From Eonycteris spelaea (taxonomy: Eukaryota > Chordata > Mammalia > Chiroptera > Pteropodidae), in contig PUFA01000143.1 in NCBI GenBank assembly GCA_003508835.1, forward strand, positions 1,612,001-1,676,000: a DNA stretch of 64,000 bases, given 5' to 3'. Shown here in pieces: positions 11,238 to 23,742 of this stretch (the first letter of the stretch is position 1; each line of letters begins with the position of its first letter). Under the pieces are notes generated by a model. It worked only from the letters and a program-made list of their open reading frames with translations. It made no database searches and was not told where the DNA came from. The translations under genes and the position numbers were made by a program.

Positions 11238-11811
11238 TTACAGTGTCAAAGCTATATATATTTTTGAAGTCACAGAGTTTTGTTTAAAGCAGACATATTT
11301 AGAATATAGGTAGGAAAATTATTGTCAAACAAAATTATAATTTTTAGTTATAGGGTAAAATATTTGTGCTATTGACTTTTTGGGGTGGTTTTTGATTGCT
11401 CTTAGAAGTAATGATTGGTGAGATGATAGAAGCACTAAATTGTGAGAATCCAGAGCTGGGCTCCAAAAGACAAACATAAATAAAATTGTGTGGAAATTCA
11501 GGCAATTGTGTTTCAGGGGTTGGGAAGAATGTGGGAAGAGCATGGCAGATCATTCATTCATTTGTCCATTTCTTCAACACATATTAACTGAATATTGATC
11601 ATATGCTAAACTTTTGCTGTCATAAAGCTAACAGAGTGGGCCAGGAGTGAAGGGAGGACAAGGAGACTTATAACCATGTAAGAAAATACGTAAACAAGTT
11701 AATTTCAGAAAGTAATAATTCATAGAAACAAAACATGTGATACTTCTTGAGGAATAAACAAAATTTAGACGCTAGCAGTTGAAAAAAATAGGAAATATAT
11801 ACAGTAGGAGC
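11238..11811 (-). repeat. Right arm of long inverted repeat
   Basis: Reverse complement of 1248-1826. The core (about 11325-11775) is nearly identical to the left arm, while the two margins diverge more (for example around 11238-11325, where the arms differ at about one base in eight plus indels). The arms are separated by about 9.4 kb. An L2-like tail lies inside this arm as well, in inverted orientation. Confidence 0.85.
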
Positions 11812-12284
11812 AGAAGGAGAGAATCTAGAATGGAGGCTGAGCAGGAGATAATAGGTTTGAGTTAATATGGGCCTGAGAAAGAAATGGGGAAAAATCAGAT
11901 GGGCAAATGTTAACAGGATTGTCTGGGAATTAAACACGAAACCTGAATGATAAGAAAGACCCAATGATGACTTCACAATTTTAAGCCTGGCAACAAAGAC
12001 AAATAACAGAATATTTTAAAATATAAGGTAGAGAAACTGGTTTTGCACAGAAAGTTATAAATTTGGTTTTGGTTGTTATTTTGTTTGAGGTACCTGCAGC
12101 TAGCCAGAAGATGTTCAGCAGACAGTTAAAAAGTATAGGACTAGACCCCAAGGAAATGCTTTAAGGCTGGAAATTTGGATGTGAGTGAAATCCATAAGCA
12201 GGTGATAATTGAATAAAGCTCAATATTAATAATACCTCTCACATATGCAATTAAATTATTAATGTATGTGATTTTTTTTTTCTT
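11812..12284. other. Single-copy intergenic sequence
   Basis: Purine-rich on the plus strand, no gene or repeat recognised. An open frame reading leftwards from 11976 runs into the inverted-repeat arm and has a hydrophobic, low-complexity composition typical of AT-rich DNA. Confidence 0.4.
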
Positions 12285-12415
12285 TCATTAGACTCTGAGT
12301 CTTTCAAAGACATGAACTTGTGTTTTACCTATCTCTGTATTCCCCGTGTCCAGTATAGCATCTGGAGCTTGGTACATGTGTAATAAATAAATGAATGAAT
12401 GACTAAACAAATAAA
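12285..12415 (+). repeat. L2 LINE 3'-end fragment
   Basis: The order gactctgagtctttcaaag, tatctctgtattcccc, agcatctggagcttgg and aataaataaatgaatgaatg matches the L2 3' end (ctccaggagggcag.., ccccagtgcctagc.., aataaatatttgttgaatgaatga). Strongly diverged. Confidence 0.6.
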
Positions 12416-13674
12416 ATTGTATAATCCTCCCCAGAATTCATGAGCATTGCAGGGCTGATGGTCAGTGACTGGTTTGGCCATGTTGGTTGTTTACAGCTAG
12501 TGTCCATTCTGACTGGTCAGTGCACTCATTCTGTTTGATAAGAATCCACACTATACTAGTTGTAAAATATTTTTAATATCACCCTGGAGATAGTTGTTAT
12601 TATTTCTAGTTTACCAAAAAAGAAACTGATATTTGAAGAATTTGGGAATTTTTGCAGTACATAAACCAGTAAGATAGAGATGGGCTTCCTACACTCTTCT
12701 CAGGTTGTCTGGCTACTAAACTGTTTGTCTTTCATCACCTTTTTCTCATACTTTTCAACAAGATGGCTAAGAGGCAAGAAGGCTGTACATGCTTGAAAAG
12801 CTTTTCTTTTCAACAAAACTGGATCAGTCTTCTTTAAACACATGCACGCACACACAGGCACGTGCGCGCGCGCACACACACACACACACGCCCCATAATT
12901 TTATTGAGCCTTGTTCATTTTAGTTTCCTAATAAGACTGGATATCCCAGGAATGCCTTAAATTTCACAAAATAGCAAAGTATTTTGTAATACTTTGTTTT
13001 ATTAAAATGACTAAACAGGATAAAATATAAATCTGTTATAATACATGGTATATGAAGATATCAGAACAAGGAAGATTACCTCTCACAGCATAAACACTGT
13101 GTGCTGAATTTCAACTCTTATTCTGGTTGCTTTTCCACTCTTATCTTTATTGGTAGTACAGTTAGTACTTCTCTCTTTTTATTTCCCTATTTCCCAAGCT
13201 TTGGGAACCTGAAACACTAATTCTGTATCTTTTATTAAAGAATATTTCCCAGTGTTTCTTTCCTTTCCTTTTATGCATTTCTTAGTTCGGATCATATAAT
13301 AGTACTTCCTGTTACTGGACTGCTCCAGGACTTTATTAACTTTTTTCATTCTCTTGACAATCAATGTAATTTTCTAGATGTGCAGAGATTCACATTGCCT
13401 TTGGTCTTTATTTCTGAACAAGTTTAGAACTTTTTTAAAATCTGCTTTGTGCTCTAGCACTGCCTTGATCTTTAAACTAAATTTATATCTCTACTACTTT
13501 TTTTCCCCCCAGCATTTATTTTCACTTTGTTTGTTTGCTTTTGGTTATCTTTTACTTTTATTTCTATCATTTTGCTGAGTCATTATCAACATTTTCCTAT
13601 CAAAAATCCAAGTGTCTATAAAGTGTGTTATATAGGAAATTGTTTACTTCTATTTCATTTTTTTAATCTTATGT
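12416..13674. other. Intergenic sequence with a CA/CG microsatellite
   Basis: Apart from the purine-pyrimidine run at 12841-12890 nothing is recognised. A T-rich stretch at about 13490-13510 and several AT-rich short open frames are judged non-coding. Confidence 0.4.
12841..12890 (+). repeat. CA/CG alternating microsatellite
   Basis: An interrupted cacaca run contains cgtgcgcgcgcgcacacaca (12861-12880), one of the very few CpG clusters in the window. Strict purine-pyrimidine alternation over about 30 bp makes it a candidate Z-DNA former. Confidence 0.85.
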
Positions 13675-13682
13675 TTATAGAC

Positions 13683-13900
13683 CAGGAATTCTCAATAATG
13701 GCACTATTACATTTTGAACCAAATAATCTTAGTTGTGGGAGCTGTCCTGTATATTGTAGGATGTTTAGCAGCATCCTTGACCTCTAACCACTAGATATCA
13801 ATAACACTTTTCAACACACACACAAAGTGAGACAACCAAAAACATTTTTAGACATTGTCCAACATTCCTTAGACAATATTGCCCCAGTTGACAACCACTG
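13683..13900 (-). mobile_element. MER20-like hAT-Charlie transposon
   Basis: The order caggaattctcaa, ggcactattacattttgaac, gctgtcctgt, attgtaggatgtttagcagc, cctctaaccactaga, acaaccaaaaacattttt, agacattgtccaacattcc and ttgacaaccactg follows MER20 over its whole length (about 218 bp). The flanks carry an imperfect 8-bp duplication, ttatagac (13675-13682) and ctatagag (13901-13908). The strand is given relative to the usual consensus orientation as I recall it. Confidence 0.88.
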
Positions 13901-13908
13901 CTATAGAG

Positions 13909-16900
13909 GCTGATAAGGCAAGCTTATTTGAACTAAGTTGCTTCCTCATCTGTGTTAAAAATTACTCTGTATCAAAGAATTATCTTGAGGATACAATAAA
14001 AATAATGTACATAAAGATCTTACTTCACACTGTATAGTATCAAAATAACAGGTCACCTATTAATTTTCTTTTTCCTTTTGGACTATGAGAGAATACAGAA
14101 CAAAGAGTCTTTAAAATTAGACTGGATCAGACAGTAAAAGGAAAAAATTGCCCCGTTTGGCAGGTTAACTAGATGGTCTGTTCACTCCTTCCTTTTCTAA
14201 TTTCCTAAACTATGAAGAAAACCCTCAAAGAGTTTTGTTTCCATTGAAAAAAAAATTTCAAACCCACAGAGTTCTCTTGGGCTTTCTAATCTCTCTTGCC
14301 CAGCATGATTAGTATGTTGAGAACCAGAAAGAATTATGTTTATGATGGCTGAAAGTTGAAATGTCATCCTTTAGGCTCTGATGTCATTTTTTTTTATATA
14401 TAGAAAATAGGTTGACAGTAACTGTTGTGTGCTACCTACACCACTTTAGGTCTAAAACATTTTGTATATGCACATTTGAATGCCCGAGGTTCATCAGATT
14501 AACATGAAATGCATGAAGAAGGTATATTTCTTCAACATAATGAGTCTCAAAAGCAACATCCTCTGGATATTTGGTTCTCTCATGGGGTAACTTTAATTAC
14601 AAAGGTAAATACAGGTGCCACTTAGTAAAAAAAGAAATCCAATTCCTTGCATTTTATTTACCCCTTGCTCACATTATATTGCAATTCAGTTGTCACTTTA
14701 GCTAGGTGACCCCTTTAAATAATCTCATTTATACCTACACACACTTTTTAACTTAGTCTGCTTTTATTACACCAATGTGTTGTTTATATGTGTGAGTTGT
14801 TGAGCTTTTTATACAATAGGGATAATTTCAAGACCATAATGATACCCCCTGAAATAATTTTTTTAATATCTTTTTCAAAAAAAGAAGTAAAGCAACTCTT
14901 CTGGATAATTGATGTGAGGCAAGCTACAGCATCCACTGTATATTCATCTTTCTATGATGTATGCAATTATCCACTCAGCCTGTACCCATTAATATTATTT
15001 TTCTTTCTAAGCTGGAAATATTTAAAACCATTAGAAAATAATCCATAGAATCCCATTTGCTGAATAAATTTTAATTTGCTTGGCACCAGGAATTTTTTAT
15101 TAATGGGAAATAAATTATTGCAATCTTTGGGAAGGAGACAAGTTAATAGCTTTGTGAAAAGCAATGGAGAGAAAATGATCTTGAAAAGGTCAGGTCTCCT
15201 GTCACAGTGTCTTTATGCACAATTAAAACAAGTCAAGAAACTGGCTATGTAATCAAGACCATGAATATGCATTATATCCTAATGAGAGTGTGAAGATGTA
15301 GCAAGCTTAGTGCTAAAGTCATGGTGGAGTGGTGACATAAAAATGGTAATTCATGATGTAGTATTTAACTGTGTTTCTCTTTCCTATAGAAAACTTAACT
15401 CTTTGGTAGCTGGTGCATCCTATCTTGGTATATTTATGCTCTTTATTCTTTTCATGGAAAAACAACAAAAAATTAAAAGTACAATGTTGTTAATCCTATG
15501 AAAGGGAAATAGGTAAACATTATCTACTGTCATGTTTGAATTAATGAATGTACTCATTTTTTTGTTTTGTCATCAGTTGCTTTGATCTTCAGATGGTTGT
15601 GCATATCTGTGTCTAAGCATCTGTGTAAATACATTTTAATTCAATATAATGTCCTTTACTAGTCGTACTGTGAACTATCCATATTTCCTCTGTTTTGCTA
15701 TGACCCTTTTTTCATTTTGTCTCCCTGAGAAAAGATGTACATTTTTAATAAAAATAAGAAAAAAATAGCATCATATTTTGATGGAATTTTAAAAATCATG
15801 AGATGTTTTCATCTTGAAAACCCTATTACAGGGTATATTGTTTATAAGAGTGCTCTTTCTATAGGAAAAGCCTTTAGAAATGACATTAACAGAAATAACT
15901 GGTTGCATCAAGAAGTTAACTTAAGTTCTTAAGTGGTCAATTACCTCTAGGTAATAGCTGCTTCACTGGGTTATATTGCTGCTGCTCTGTATGCTGTTGA
16001 GTTCATTCTGGCTATTGTATATTTTAATTGAAAAGAAGTATGAGCATTCTGATTCAGTGGTCATTTAAAAAAAGATAATGATCACTGAATAGTGCTTCTG
16101 ATTAGCTAATGGCAATTTAAAGGCTTATAGAACTTTTCACAATCCTGCCTCTTATTCTGGAATATTAATAGAAGACCTTGAAATAAGATTTCTGTTCTTG
16201 GTAGAAGAAAAAACAATTTTGGAGAAAAGCAGGAGTTTCTCTTTATCCATTTTTGACAGCAACTATGAACAGATAATTCTGAGTGCCTTGACAATTAGAA
16301 CGAATGTGGGATGGGCCTCTGTCTCTAACTCTGCCGGAAGTGAATACCAGTCATCCTATTAACTGATTCTATTTTTCAAAGAATTTCTTCAGTGCTTCTG
16401 CCCAGTATCTCAGTTTATACTCTGTAGTAATTTCAATGTGAGACCATACCTCTAGGACTGTGTAAAGCAAATGTTGGGAGTCACCCTTTCTCACAAATAG
16501 TATAGAATTCTACCTCTATGTTGTGATTTTAGAACAAATCAACCAACCTTCAATATCTTCTTCTATTTTATGCATTTCAACAATTAGAGAGTCATTCATT
16601 TTTGCCATTTGAATGCTTGGTCATTAAAATAATAATATGTAGTACAGAGTGCTACAAAGAAGTCAGAAAGTGTGAGCTAAGAATATTGAAAGGCAAATTT
16701 TATCCCTTTATTATTTATCTAAGGGTCTGCCTTGAATGTATTTTAAAGTATGTAGTACTATGTGTTGCATGTTTTTTTTTGTATGTGCAAAACTTGAATA
16801 CATGTAGAATGAAATATTTTCTTCCTTTTCATAAATGCTTTTCTTGCTTTGTATTAATTAGTAAGGACAGATTGGTAACTCTAGGACTGATGAGCATGGG

Positions 16901-18435
16901 AATCAGAAGACTAGAAACAAAAGAAGTGTCTAACTGGAACATGTTTCGACACTACTAGCAATACAGTGTATACAGTATAATATTTTTAGGGAGGAAGAAT
17001 TAGGTAAACATACTCAGTCATATTCATTCACTAGTATAGTCAAAAATAAGTTTGATAATACTCAAGTAAGTATAAAGCAAAAACATTATTCGTACTTAAT
17101 ATCATGACTGCCCTTGAAATGGAAAACATATTCAATAACCCAAAGATCACTCACTTTGAGTTTTAAGTTTTGTTTTGTTGTGTGAGCTTTATTAATAAGA
17201 GGTCCCTTGGCCCTTGGTCAGTGCCTATTAACATTTATTATGCACACAATTCTAAAAGTTGGCTTCTCTGGGCCATTTTGCGTATCAATATGTATTTTGT
17301 CATTAATGCTGAATTTGATTCTGTTTCTTATATTTAGTTTAATTGTAGTTCAATTTTCATATTTGGGTGACTTAGGCACCTTGATTAAATTTTGAGCTTA
17401 AATTATTTTTTTCCCAATGAAGAAGTAACAACCACCACTTCATAGGACTGAAGCAAAAATATGTAAAACTCCTTAGTAGCAAATTTTTTCAACAGCAGAA
17501 AACCAATACTAGTTGGTTTACTTCCTTTTCTCTTAGTGCAGAATAGAGTAGAGGTAGGGTACCTGCTGCATTGCCTGTGGCACTTTCTTATTCATCAAGT
17601 GACCCACTGTGATGGGTTGGAGGGTGAGGTCCAATGCCTTGATGTACACCCCATCCGATACTGAGGTTCTCCAAGAAAAGACAAAAAATAAGCACTGCCT
17701 GACAATTGCCTCCCTTTCTCACCCTGAGAGATAGTCCAAAGGCAGCATCCTTGAATCAATGAGGGACCTAGACAGAGTGAGCTATGTGGAAGTTACAAAT
17801 ATGCCCCCCCCCTTCCACTAGTCTTTTTCTCCCTTCACTTTTTTTTTATTACAATACCTTGGGAATGTGGAGGGGCCAGAAAAATATCCAGACTCCAAAC
17901 AGACCAAATTGTGATCCTCATCAGACAGATAGTATAACATTAGATCCTTTTCAGCCTAGTCCTGGAAAAAAATATGGGGACAGAATGGAAAAAGAACAAA
18001 CAAACATCCATAGAAAATAAAATGTAAGATAAAAGGTAATTTTAATAACTGATGGAAGATGAGTATATTCAGTTATTGATAGGGTAAGTACAAGATCATA
18101 AGTTTGAAACTAAAATCTTGATGGGTAGATAATTTTTTTGAATGTTGTATTGTCATAAAAACAAATTACCAACATACTGATAAAATACATTTTTCTAAAC
18201 TATATAACAATTGAATAATATTGTGGAATAACTCAAAATATAAATTTAAAAAGACTTGGGTGCCATGAAAATAGTTTGCATGTTTTGCAGTAAATGGGTC
18301 CAACATCACATCATTCATTCATTAAAGGAGAAAAGATTTACAGATTTGAACCAGCAAGCACTTAACTAATTACTACTAATTAAAAAAATAAAAAAGTGGC
18401 TGATATTTTGTTATAAATTTGATTATGTGTATTTG
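13909..18435. other. 4.5 kb of intergenic sequence without recognised genes or young repeats
   Basis: AT-rich throughout. Short open frames (such as 14788-15048, 16602-16958 and 17784-18020) have no recognisable domain and no consistent codon bias. The part at 17560-17860 is less AT-rich and includes a cccccccc run (17804-17811), but I cannot assign it. Nothing is supported as a gene, RNA or mobile element. Confidence 0.4.
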
Positions 18436-18439
18436 AAGA

Positions 18440-18640
18440 AAAGCTATTTTTATAAACTTTTAAATATTATATCATATTTAATATTTACAACAAACCTTGA
18501 AATATGAATTTCCATGGGTATGCCCCCCATTTGAGAGATAAAAAACTTGAGGTACAGAAATAATATAAAATTTGTTAAATCACACTTGCAATTAATCTTA
18601 AGGCTAGACCATGGTAAATCTCTATATTTCTAGAAAACAC
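18440..18640 (+). repeat. MIR SINE fragment (3' half)
   Basis: The order tatttaatatttacaacaaacc, ccccatttgagagataaaaaacttgagg, aatttgttaaatcacacttg and ggctagacc follows the MIR 3' half (cccattttacagatgaggaaactgagg.., gtcacacagct..). Diverged and undated. Confidence 0.6.
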
Positions 18641-19860
18641 CAATTAGTTCTAGGAATTGACTTTAGGACAAGAATAAAAATCTAATGTATAAATAGCATG
18701 TGTCCTACCTGATATTCATGATTTTCAAAGTTACTAAATCCAAATACAACTTAGTTCAACATCTACTTTCTAAGCTCCTATACTATTGTTAGCTTAGATG
18801 AGGGTACAAGTTTCACTTTTCCTTTAGGAAACTTACAATCTAATGAAACTCCCTAACCTGCAGGTTTATAAGCACCTTCATGAGGCTGATTGTATTTTAA
18901 ATTTTGCTCATCTAAAAGGTATGTTAAGTTTAAATATTAGAGTTTAAAGTGTAATATTACACTTTAAAAATATATCATGATGCACGTTTTCTAATTTCTG
19001 TCTGAGAATCCCATGAGCTAATGGGTCAATTAAGATTCTGATTTTGTAGGATCCAAAACTTGAACATTCAGCAAGTACCCCCAAATTGATTCTGTTGCCT
19101 ACAATGAAGGCCCTGCTTTCAGAAGCTCTGCCTTTTGTATTCCTCCTTCTCTTGCACTCACTCTGCACTGCATTAATTCTGATTAAATGTAGGTATCCAG
19201 AGTTTTAACCACAAAAACTAAAGAAGCACTTATTATAATATAAAGTGCAGTCTGATACATTGGGGAAAATTTTTATTTTACTATGAGACACTGTAGTGGA
19301 AAGAAGAAGACAACAACAGGAAGGAGGCAAGAACACAACTAAAATGGAAGAAGAGAATTGCCGTGAGGAAATAAAAAGATAGGAATGGACAAAGTAGAGG
19401 CTATCCTAGTATGATGACAGATCAAGTACCTATAAATGTAAGACTGAAATCACCAAAAGGGAAAGCTACCCAAGCCATGGCTAGTCAAGTCAATTGAGTA
19501 TAGAATCCCCCTCTATTCCATTCTTCCTTCCCTAATCTTAGAAAAATAAATAAGTGCATGTCAAAAGATGTTGCAATATTTTCCAGCTGCACTAATTTCA
19601 AAGACTATTACTTATTGAACTAATATTGACATAATGAAAGGACATCCTTGATTAGGGCTTCAGCACTAAAATGGCACTGACTTTCTTCTAAACAAATTAC
19701 GAAAGATTGTAAGTGACTTGGAAGGACTGTATATATGCCCAATTTCATACTCAAATGACAGTTCTAATAATTTTAATATAAAGGAACAAGAGTATCTTTT
19801 TGTTGCAATAGAATTTGTTTTGTTATGAGTGGTCCATCTGTATGTGTTTTTTTTTTTTCA
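18641..19860. other. Intergenic sequence with a perfect palindrome
   Basis: No gene or repeat recognised apart from the palindrome at 18943-18968. A purine-rich part at 19290-19420 has no further structure. Confidence 0.4.
18943..18968. repeat. 26-bp perfect palindrome
   Basis: The sequence tttaaagt, gtaatattac, actttaaa is identical to its own reverse complement over 26 bp, with no spacer. It could extrude as a hairpin. It is not inside a recognised transposon, no terminator-like T-run follows, and the flanks are ordinary AT-rich DNA. Confidence 0.95.
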
Positions 19861-20600
19861 CATTCGAATCCATTTATTGATTCATTCACTCATTTATTTG
19901 AGAATTATGTATTGTGTTTACTGTGCATGAAGTATTGTGCAGAGAAGAGGAATTTAAAATTAAAAGTTATGCTTTCTCCTAAAGGAGCTTAAATCCAGAT
20001 TATACAAAAGAGATGGATTTTTAAGTAAATAAGTATTACAGAGTAATCTCTTAATGGAGACCTAGACAATACATAGATGAGAATCATACCTGGTATGCCT
20101 CGGGGGAAAAAAAAACTCAGAGAAGATGGAATTATAATGAGGTAAGGCTTAAAGAATTAATTGTAATTAGCGGGTAGACAAGAAGGGAGAAGGCTGACCA
20201 GCAGCATAAATAGAATGCGTAGGTCAAGGAAGCCTGAGAAAGAACATGATGTGTTTGGAGACTTGGACTGAAATGAGGCTAAACAATGAGTAGGGTCAGC
20301 TCCTGGACATTCTTGTGTACTGTGAAAAGAAGTTTAATTGTCCTTCCTTCCCCACCCTCCATGGAAGTGAAGAGATACTGAGCAAATCTTAAGTACAATT
20401 TGACACTATAATTTTGAACTAAAAAGATTATTCTAGTGAGTTTGTTAAGGTAATATGGAATGAGAATGAGTAGCAGACAAATATTGATCATGAAAGACTT
20501 GGTGCATTATTATAAAGTTTTTCATGAGACCATGGAGAGCTAATGAAAGCAGTGAGGATAATGGGGACAGATACTTGAGCTATTTGTAAAATAAAAATCC
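19861..20600 (+). repeat. Probable ancient interspersed repeat, family not named
   Basis: A diverged series (attgattcattcactca, tttgagaattatgt, tcctaaaggagcttaaatcc, gaggtaaggcttaaagaatt, catgagaccatggagagc) occurs in the order of a long old mammalian repeat that begins with attcattcaacaaatatttattgagc and continues through a gagcttacattc motif. I recognise the pattern but cannot name the family with certainty. A better-preserved relative lies at about 41520-42420. Confidence 0.35.
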
Positions 20601-21271
20601 ACATTCTTGGCCTTGGTTGGATGTTGGTGTATTCAAGAGATCCAAGTGTAGGATGACTCTTAGAATCCTTAGATTTCAGAAATCTAGGTATTCACATATG
20701 CTAAATATAGTCTCAGATTTTTAGAGGAAAGAGTATGGGTTATTTATTTATTTTTTATCTGTTGAGTTCAGTGCAACTTAGAAAATTGGATGCTATCTAT
20801 TAGCCAGAGGCAGATTTACCCAAAGCTGAATAGACTTAAGCTTCAGGGACCCCCCTAATAAAGGCCCCTTCTAAGGTCCCAAAAGCTAACATAGCAAAAT
20901 TTATATTCATAGTTTAAGTTTTTAATAAAGAGAGCGCCAATATTGTGAAAGAATTATTGACTTGATGAGTAATTGGTTTAGAATATTTTTAAGTTTCCTT
21001 GAGCTTAAAAATTCCATAATTCAAATGTTAACATAGTGGTTATGCATTGTGGCCCAGTCAGACTAGACAATTTATAGTTCCATGGAAATGCTATCTATTT
21101 CTTCCCTAGTACACTCAACAGAAATCTATTCATTTTGCATAGCAAGTATTTCCTCACCACCTTCTACCCCAAGAGCTTGCACTTTCTCCTTCATGCCCCT
21201 GTACCTATTTCTAGCATATCACTTATAATGCTTTATTGTTCTTAAAATTTATGTCCCTCAATTAGATAGAA
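20601..21271. other. Intergenic sequence
   Basis: Nothing firmly recognised. Positions 20805-20895 (aggcagatttacccaaagc, ggaccccc, aaaggcccctt) look like the end of an old DNA transposon, but I cannot assign them. Confidence 0.35.
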
Positions 21272-21523
21272 AAGAGGTTATCAAATTACAACCCAGGGGC
21301 AAAAATCTAGTCCATCACCTATTTCTGTAAATATAGTTTTACTGGAAAACGTTCATACCAATTCATTTGTGTGTGTGTGTTTTTTTTCCTTAGGGCTACT
21401 TTTTTGCTATATGGACAGATTTGGTGTAATTGCGACAGAGACCTGATGGCCAGCAAATATTTACTAAATGGTCTAAAATATTTGCTATCTGTTTCTTTAC
21501 AGAAAATGTTTGCCAACTCTTGA
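21272..21523 (-). mobile_element. hAT-Charlie type element of the 'aagggccagatagta' family
   Basis: Reading the minus strand from the right end gives agagttggcaaacattttctgt (spelled here in parts: agagttggca, aacattttctg), agaaacagatagcaaat, ttagaccatttag, gatggccatcaggtctctgtcgcaat and aaactatatttacag. This is the same order as the elements at 42064-42278 and 60514-60840. A (GT)n run and local divergence interrupt the middle near 21370-21390. Flanks gatagaaa and tatagaga may be the remains of an 8-bp duplication. Confidence 0.7.
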
Positions 21524-21645
21524 TATAGAGAATTCTTTGAGAGGAATTAGCATGATGTGTTCTTTTTCTGTATCTTCAATACTTACAAGTCCCTGGAATA
21601 AAATAGATAATAAATATTTGTTGAATGGATGAGTGAGACACACAA
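21524..21645 (+). repeat. L2 LINE 3'-end fragment
   Basis: tgttctttttctgtatcttc, ataaatatttgttgaatgg and atgagtgaga follow the L2 3' terminus, including its characteristic terminal gttgaatgaatga-like repeat. Confidence 0.6.
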
Positions 21646-22606
21646 TTTCATCATCATGACCTATTTTATTTCATTACATTACAGTTATATATCACTGCAT
21701 AATTTTCCAAAATGTTCTTAAATAATCAGAGATGTTTCCAAAAATGACAGTGAAAGACACAGAATTTTTTGTTTTGTTTTGTTGAGGTTTTTTTTTTCTT
21801 TTTTAAGAGATTTTGGAGACTCAGAGTTGAATAACTGAGTTAAACATGATGGCTCTGGAAAGCAAGAATAATTTTAAAAAATGAGGGCTGTACATGTGGG
21901 ATGAATAGAACGTCTTTATTTTTCATAATCTTCTCTCTCTCTCTGTCTCGCTCTCTCTCTCTCTTTTTTTTTCTCTCTCTCCCCCTCCCCTCTCCTGCCC
22001 CAGGCATTAATAGACATATGCAAACATACATACCACAACTTGATTTCTACCTGTTTATGATCAAGGGAAAGAAAGACAAGAGGAAGAATTTAAAAAGATC
22101 ATGTATGAACATTAGAAAAATGCTTTCTAAATAATAGTCTAGCAGATTTTATGATAAGGTTTATAGTTGTTATTTGTTTTGAGAAAACCAGAAGTATAAT
22201 CTACATTAATAATGCCTTCTATTTATTAACAAATTATTCTATTTTGTTTCCTGACTTATAAAGAAATGTTAACACAATGTCAAAAGTGTTGGCATAACTA
22301 GATAAGATAATTAAAACACTTTTATAATTAAAATTAAAATGCTGGCTTCTTTGATGATTAAAAGACTATATTTGAAAGAGGGAAAGATAGATGGGAATCA
22401 TTTCTTTTAACTTATAAAAGTCAACTTATGAATAAAAAGCCAACACTAAATAGAAATGTGTATACTGTTCTACCACTTACACATCAATATAAAAATTATA
22501 GTCATCATTACCATGTGGATGGCTCACGAAGGTCAGAGCTCTAAAATTCCAGGTTTTAAGAATGAATGAGGCAAAATTATTCTTTAAAATACTTCTATCT
22601 ACCTAT
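21646..22606. other. Intergenic sequence with a CT-rich microsatellite
   Basis: The only clear structure is the (CT)n run at 21931-21995. Open frames across it are low-complexity Ser/Leu or Arg/Glu translations of the repeat and are not genes. Confidence 0.45.
21931..21995 (+). repeat. (CT)n / polypyrimidine microsatellite
   Basis: Pure pyrimidine tract of tctctc, a T9 run and ccccctcccc, interrupted only by single G positions near 21944 and 21950. A 65-bp polypurine-polypyrimidine tract with partial mirror symmetry is a possible triplex former. Confidence 0.9.
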
Positions 22607-23134
22607 CCCTTTATAGCTGGCATACAATATTATATTAGTTTCAATTGTACAATGTAGTGATTAGATATTTATATGAAGTGATCATCCTGATAAATTTAGT
22701 ACCTTTGGACATCCTACATTGTTATTACAATATTCTTGACTATATTACTTATGCTATACTTTACATCCCCTTGACTATTTTGTAACTACCAATTTGTACT
22801 TCTAAATCCCCTCCTCTTTTGACCCACCTGGCAACCCTCAAAATGTTCTCATATCTATGAATTTGTTTCTGTTTTGTTTGCTTGTTTATTTGTTCTTTGG
22901 ATTCCACATATAGGTGAAATCATATGGCAGCCGTCTTCGTCCAACTTATTCCACTCAGCACAATACCCTCTAGGTTCATACATGTTTACTGCAGGTGGCA
23001 AGATATCATTCTTTCTTTATATTGTTTTTTTATGGCTGAGTAATATTACATTGTATATATGTAGCACTTATTTATCCATTCATCCATTGATGGACACACA
23101 GGTAGCCTTCATATCTTGGCTATTATAAATAATG

Positions 23135-23368
23135 TTACAATGAACATATGTATGCACATATGTCCCTTTGAAGTAGTATTTTGGTATCTTCAGGAAAATA
23201 CCAGAAAGTGGGATTGCTGGGTCCTTCTTTATTTCTTGTTATAGCTTTTTTTTTAAAGTCAACTTTGTCTGGTAAAAGTATTGCTACCCCAAGATTATCT
23301 TTTTCATCTATATTTTTATAATGTATCTTTTTCCATTCCTTTACTTTCAGACTGTGTATGCCTTTCAA
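23135..23368 (-). pseudogene. Chimeric L1 ORF2 remnant: endonuclease start fused to C-terminus
   Basis: The 77-codon frame begins with endonuclease-like sequence (KVKEWKKIHYK, GVAILLPDKVDFKKKAI, TRNKEG). It then passes without interruption into the extreme C-terminal ORF2 region (PSNPTFWYFPEDTKILLQRD). In a full-length L1 these parts are about a thousand residues apart, with reverse transcriptase between. The frame crosses the deletion junction that defines the HAL1-like copies. An open frame of this size may be chance survival. Confidence 0.8.
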
Positions 23369-23742
23369 TCTGAAGTGAGTCTCTTGTAGGTAGCATAGTG
23401 TCTTTTTTTCTTATCCACTCAGTGATTCTATGTCTTTTGATTGGAGCATTTAATCTTTTTATATTTGAAATAATTGTTTATATATATGTAGTGATCGCCA
23501 TTTTATTATTTATCTTTTTGATCTCTCTCCTTTTTCTTCTTCTTCAGGAAGTCCTCCTAACATTTCTTGTAGTAATGGTTTGATGTTGATGAACTCCTTT
23601 AGCTTTTCTTGTCTAAGAAGCTCTTTGTCTGTCCCTCGATTCTAAATGATAGCTTTCCTAGGCAGAGTAGTCTTGGTTGTATGTCTTTGCTTTTTATCAC
23701 TTTGAATATTTAATGCCAATACCTTTCTGGCCTGCAAAGTTT

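Noticed and set aside
12700..12885. Open frames across CA, AC and CT microsatellites (also 21840-22134 and 50363-50605)
   Set aside because: They translate simple repeats into low-complexity Arg/Glu, Thr/His or Val/Cys runs and have no gene context.
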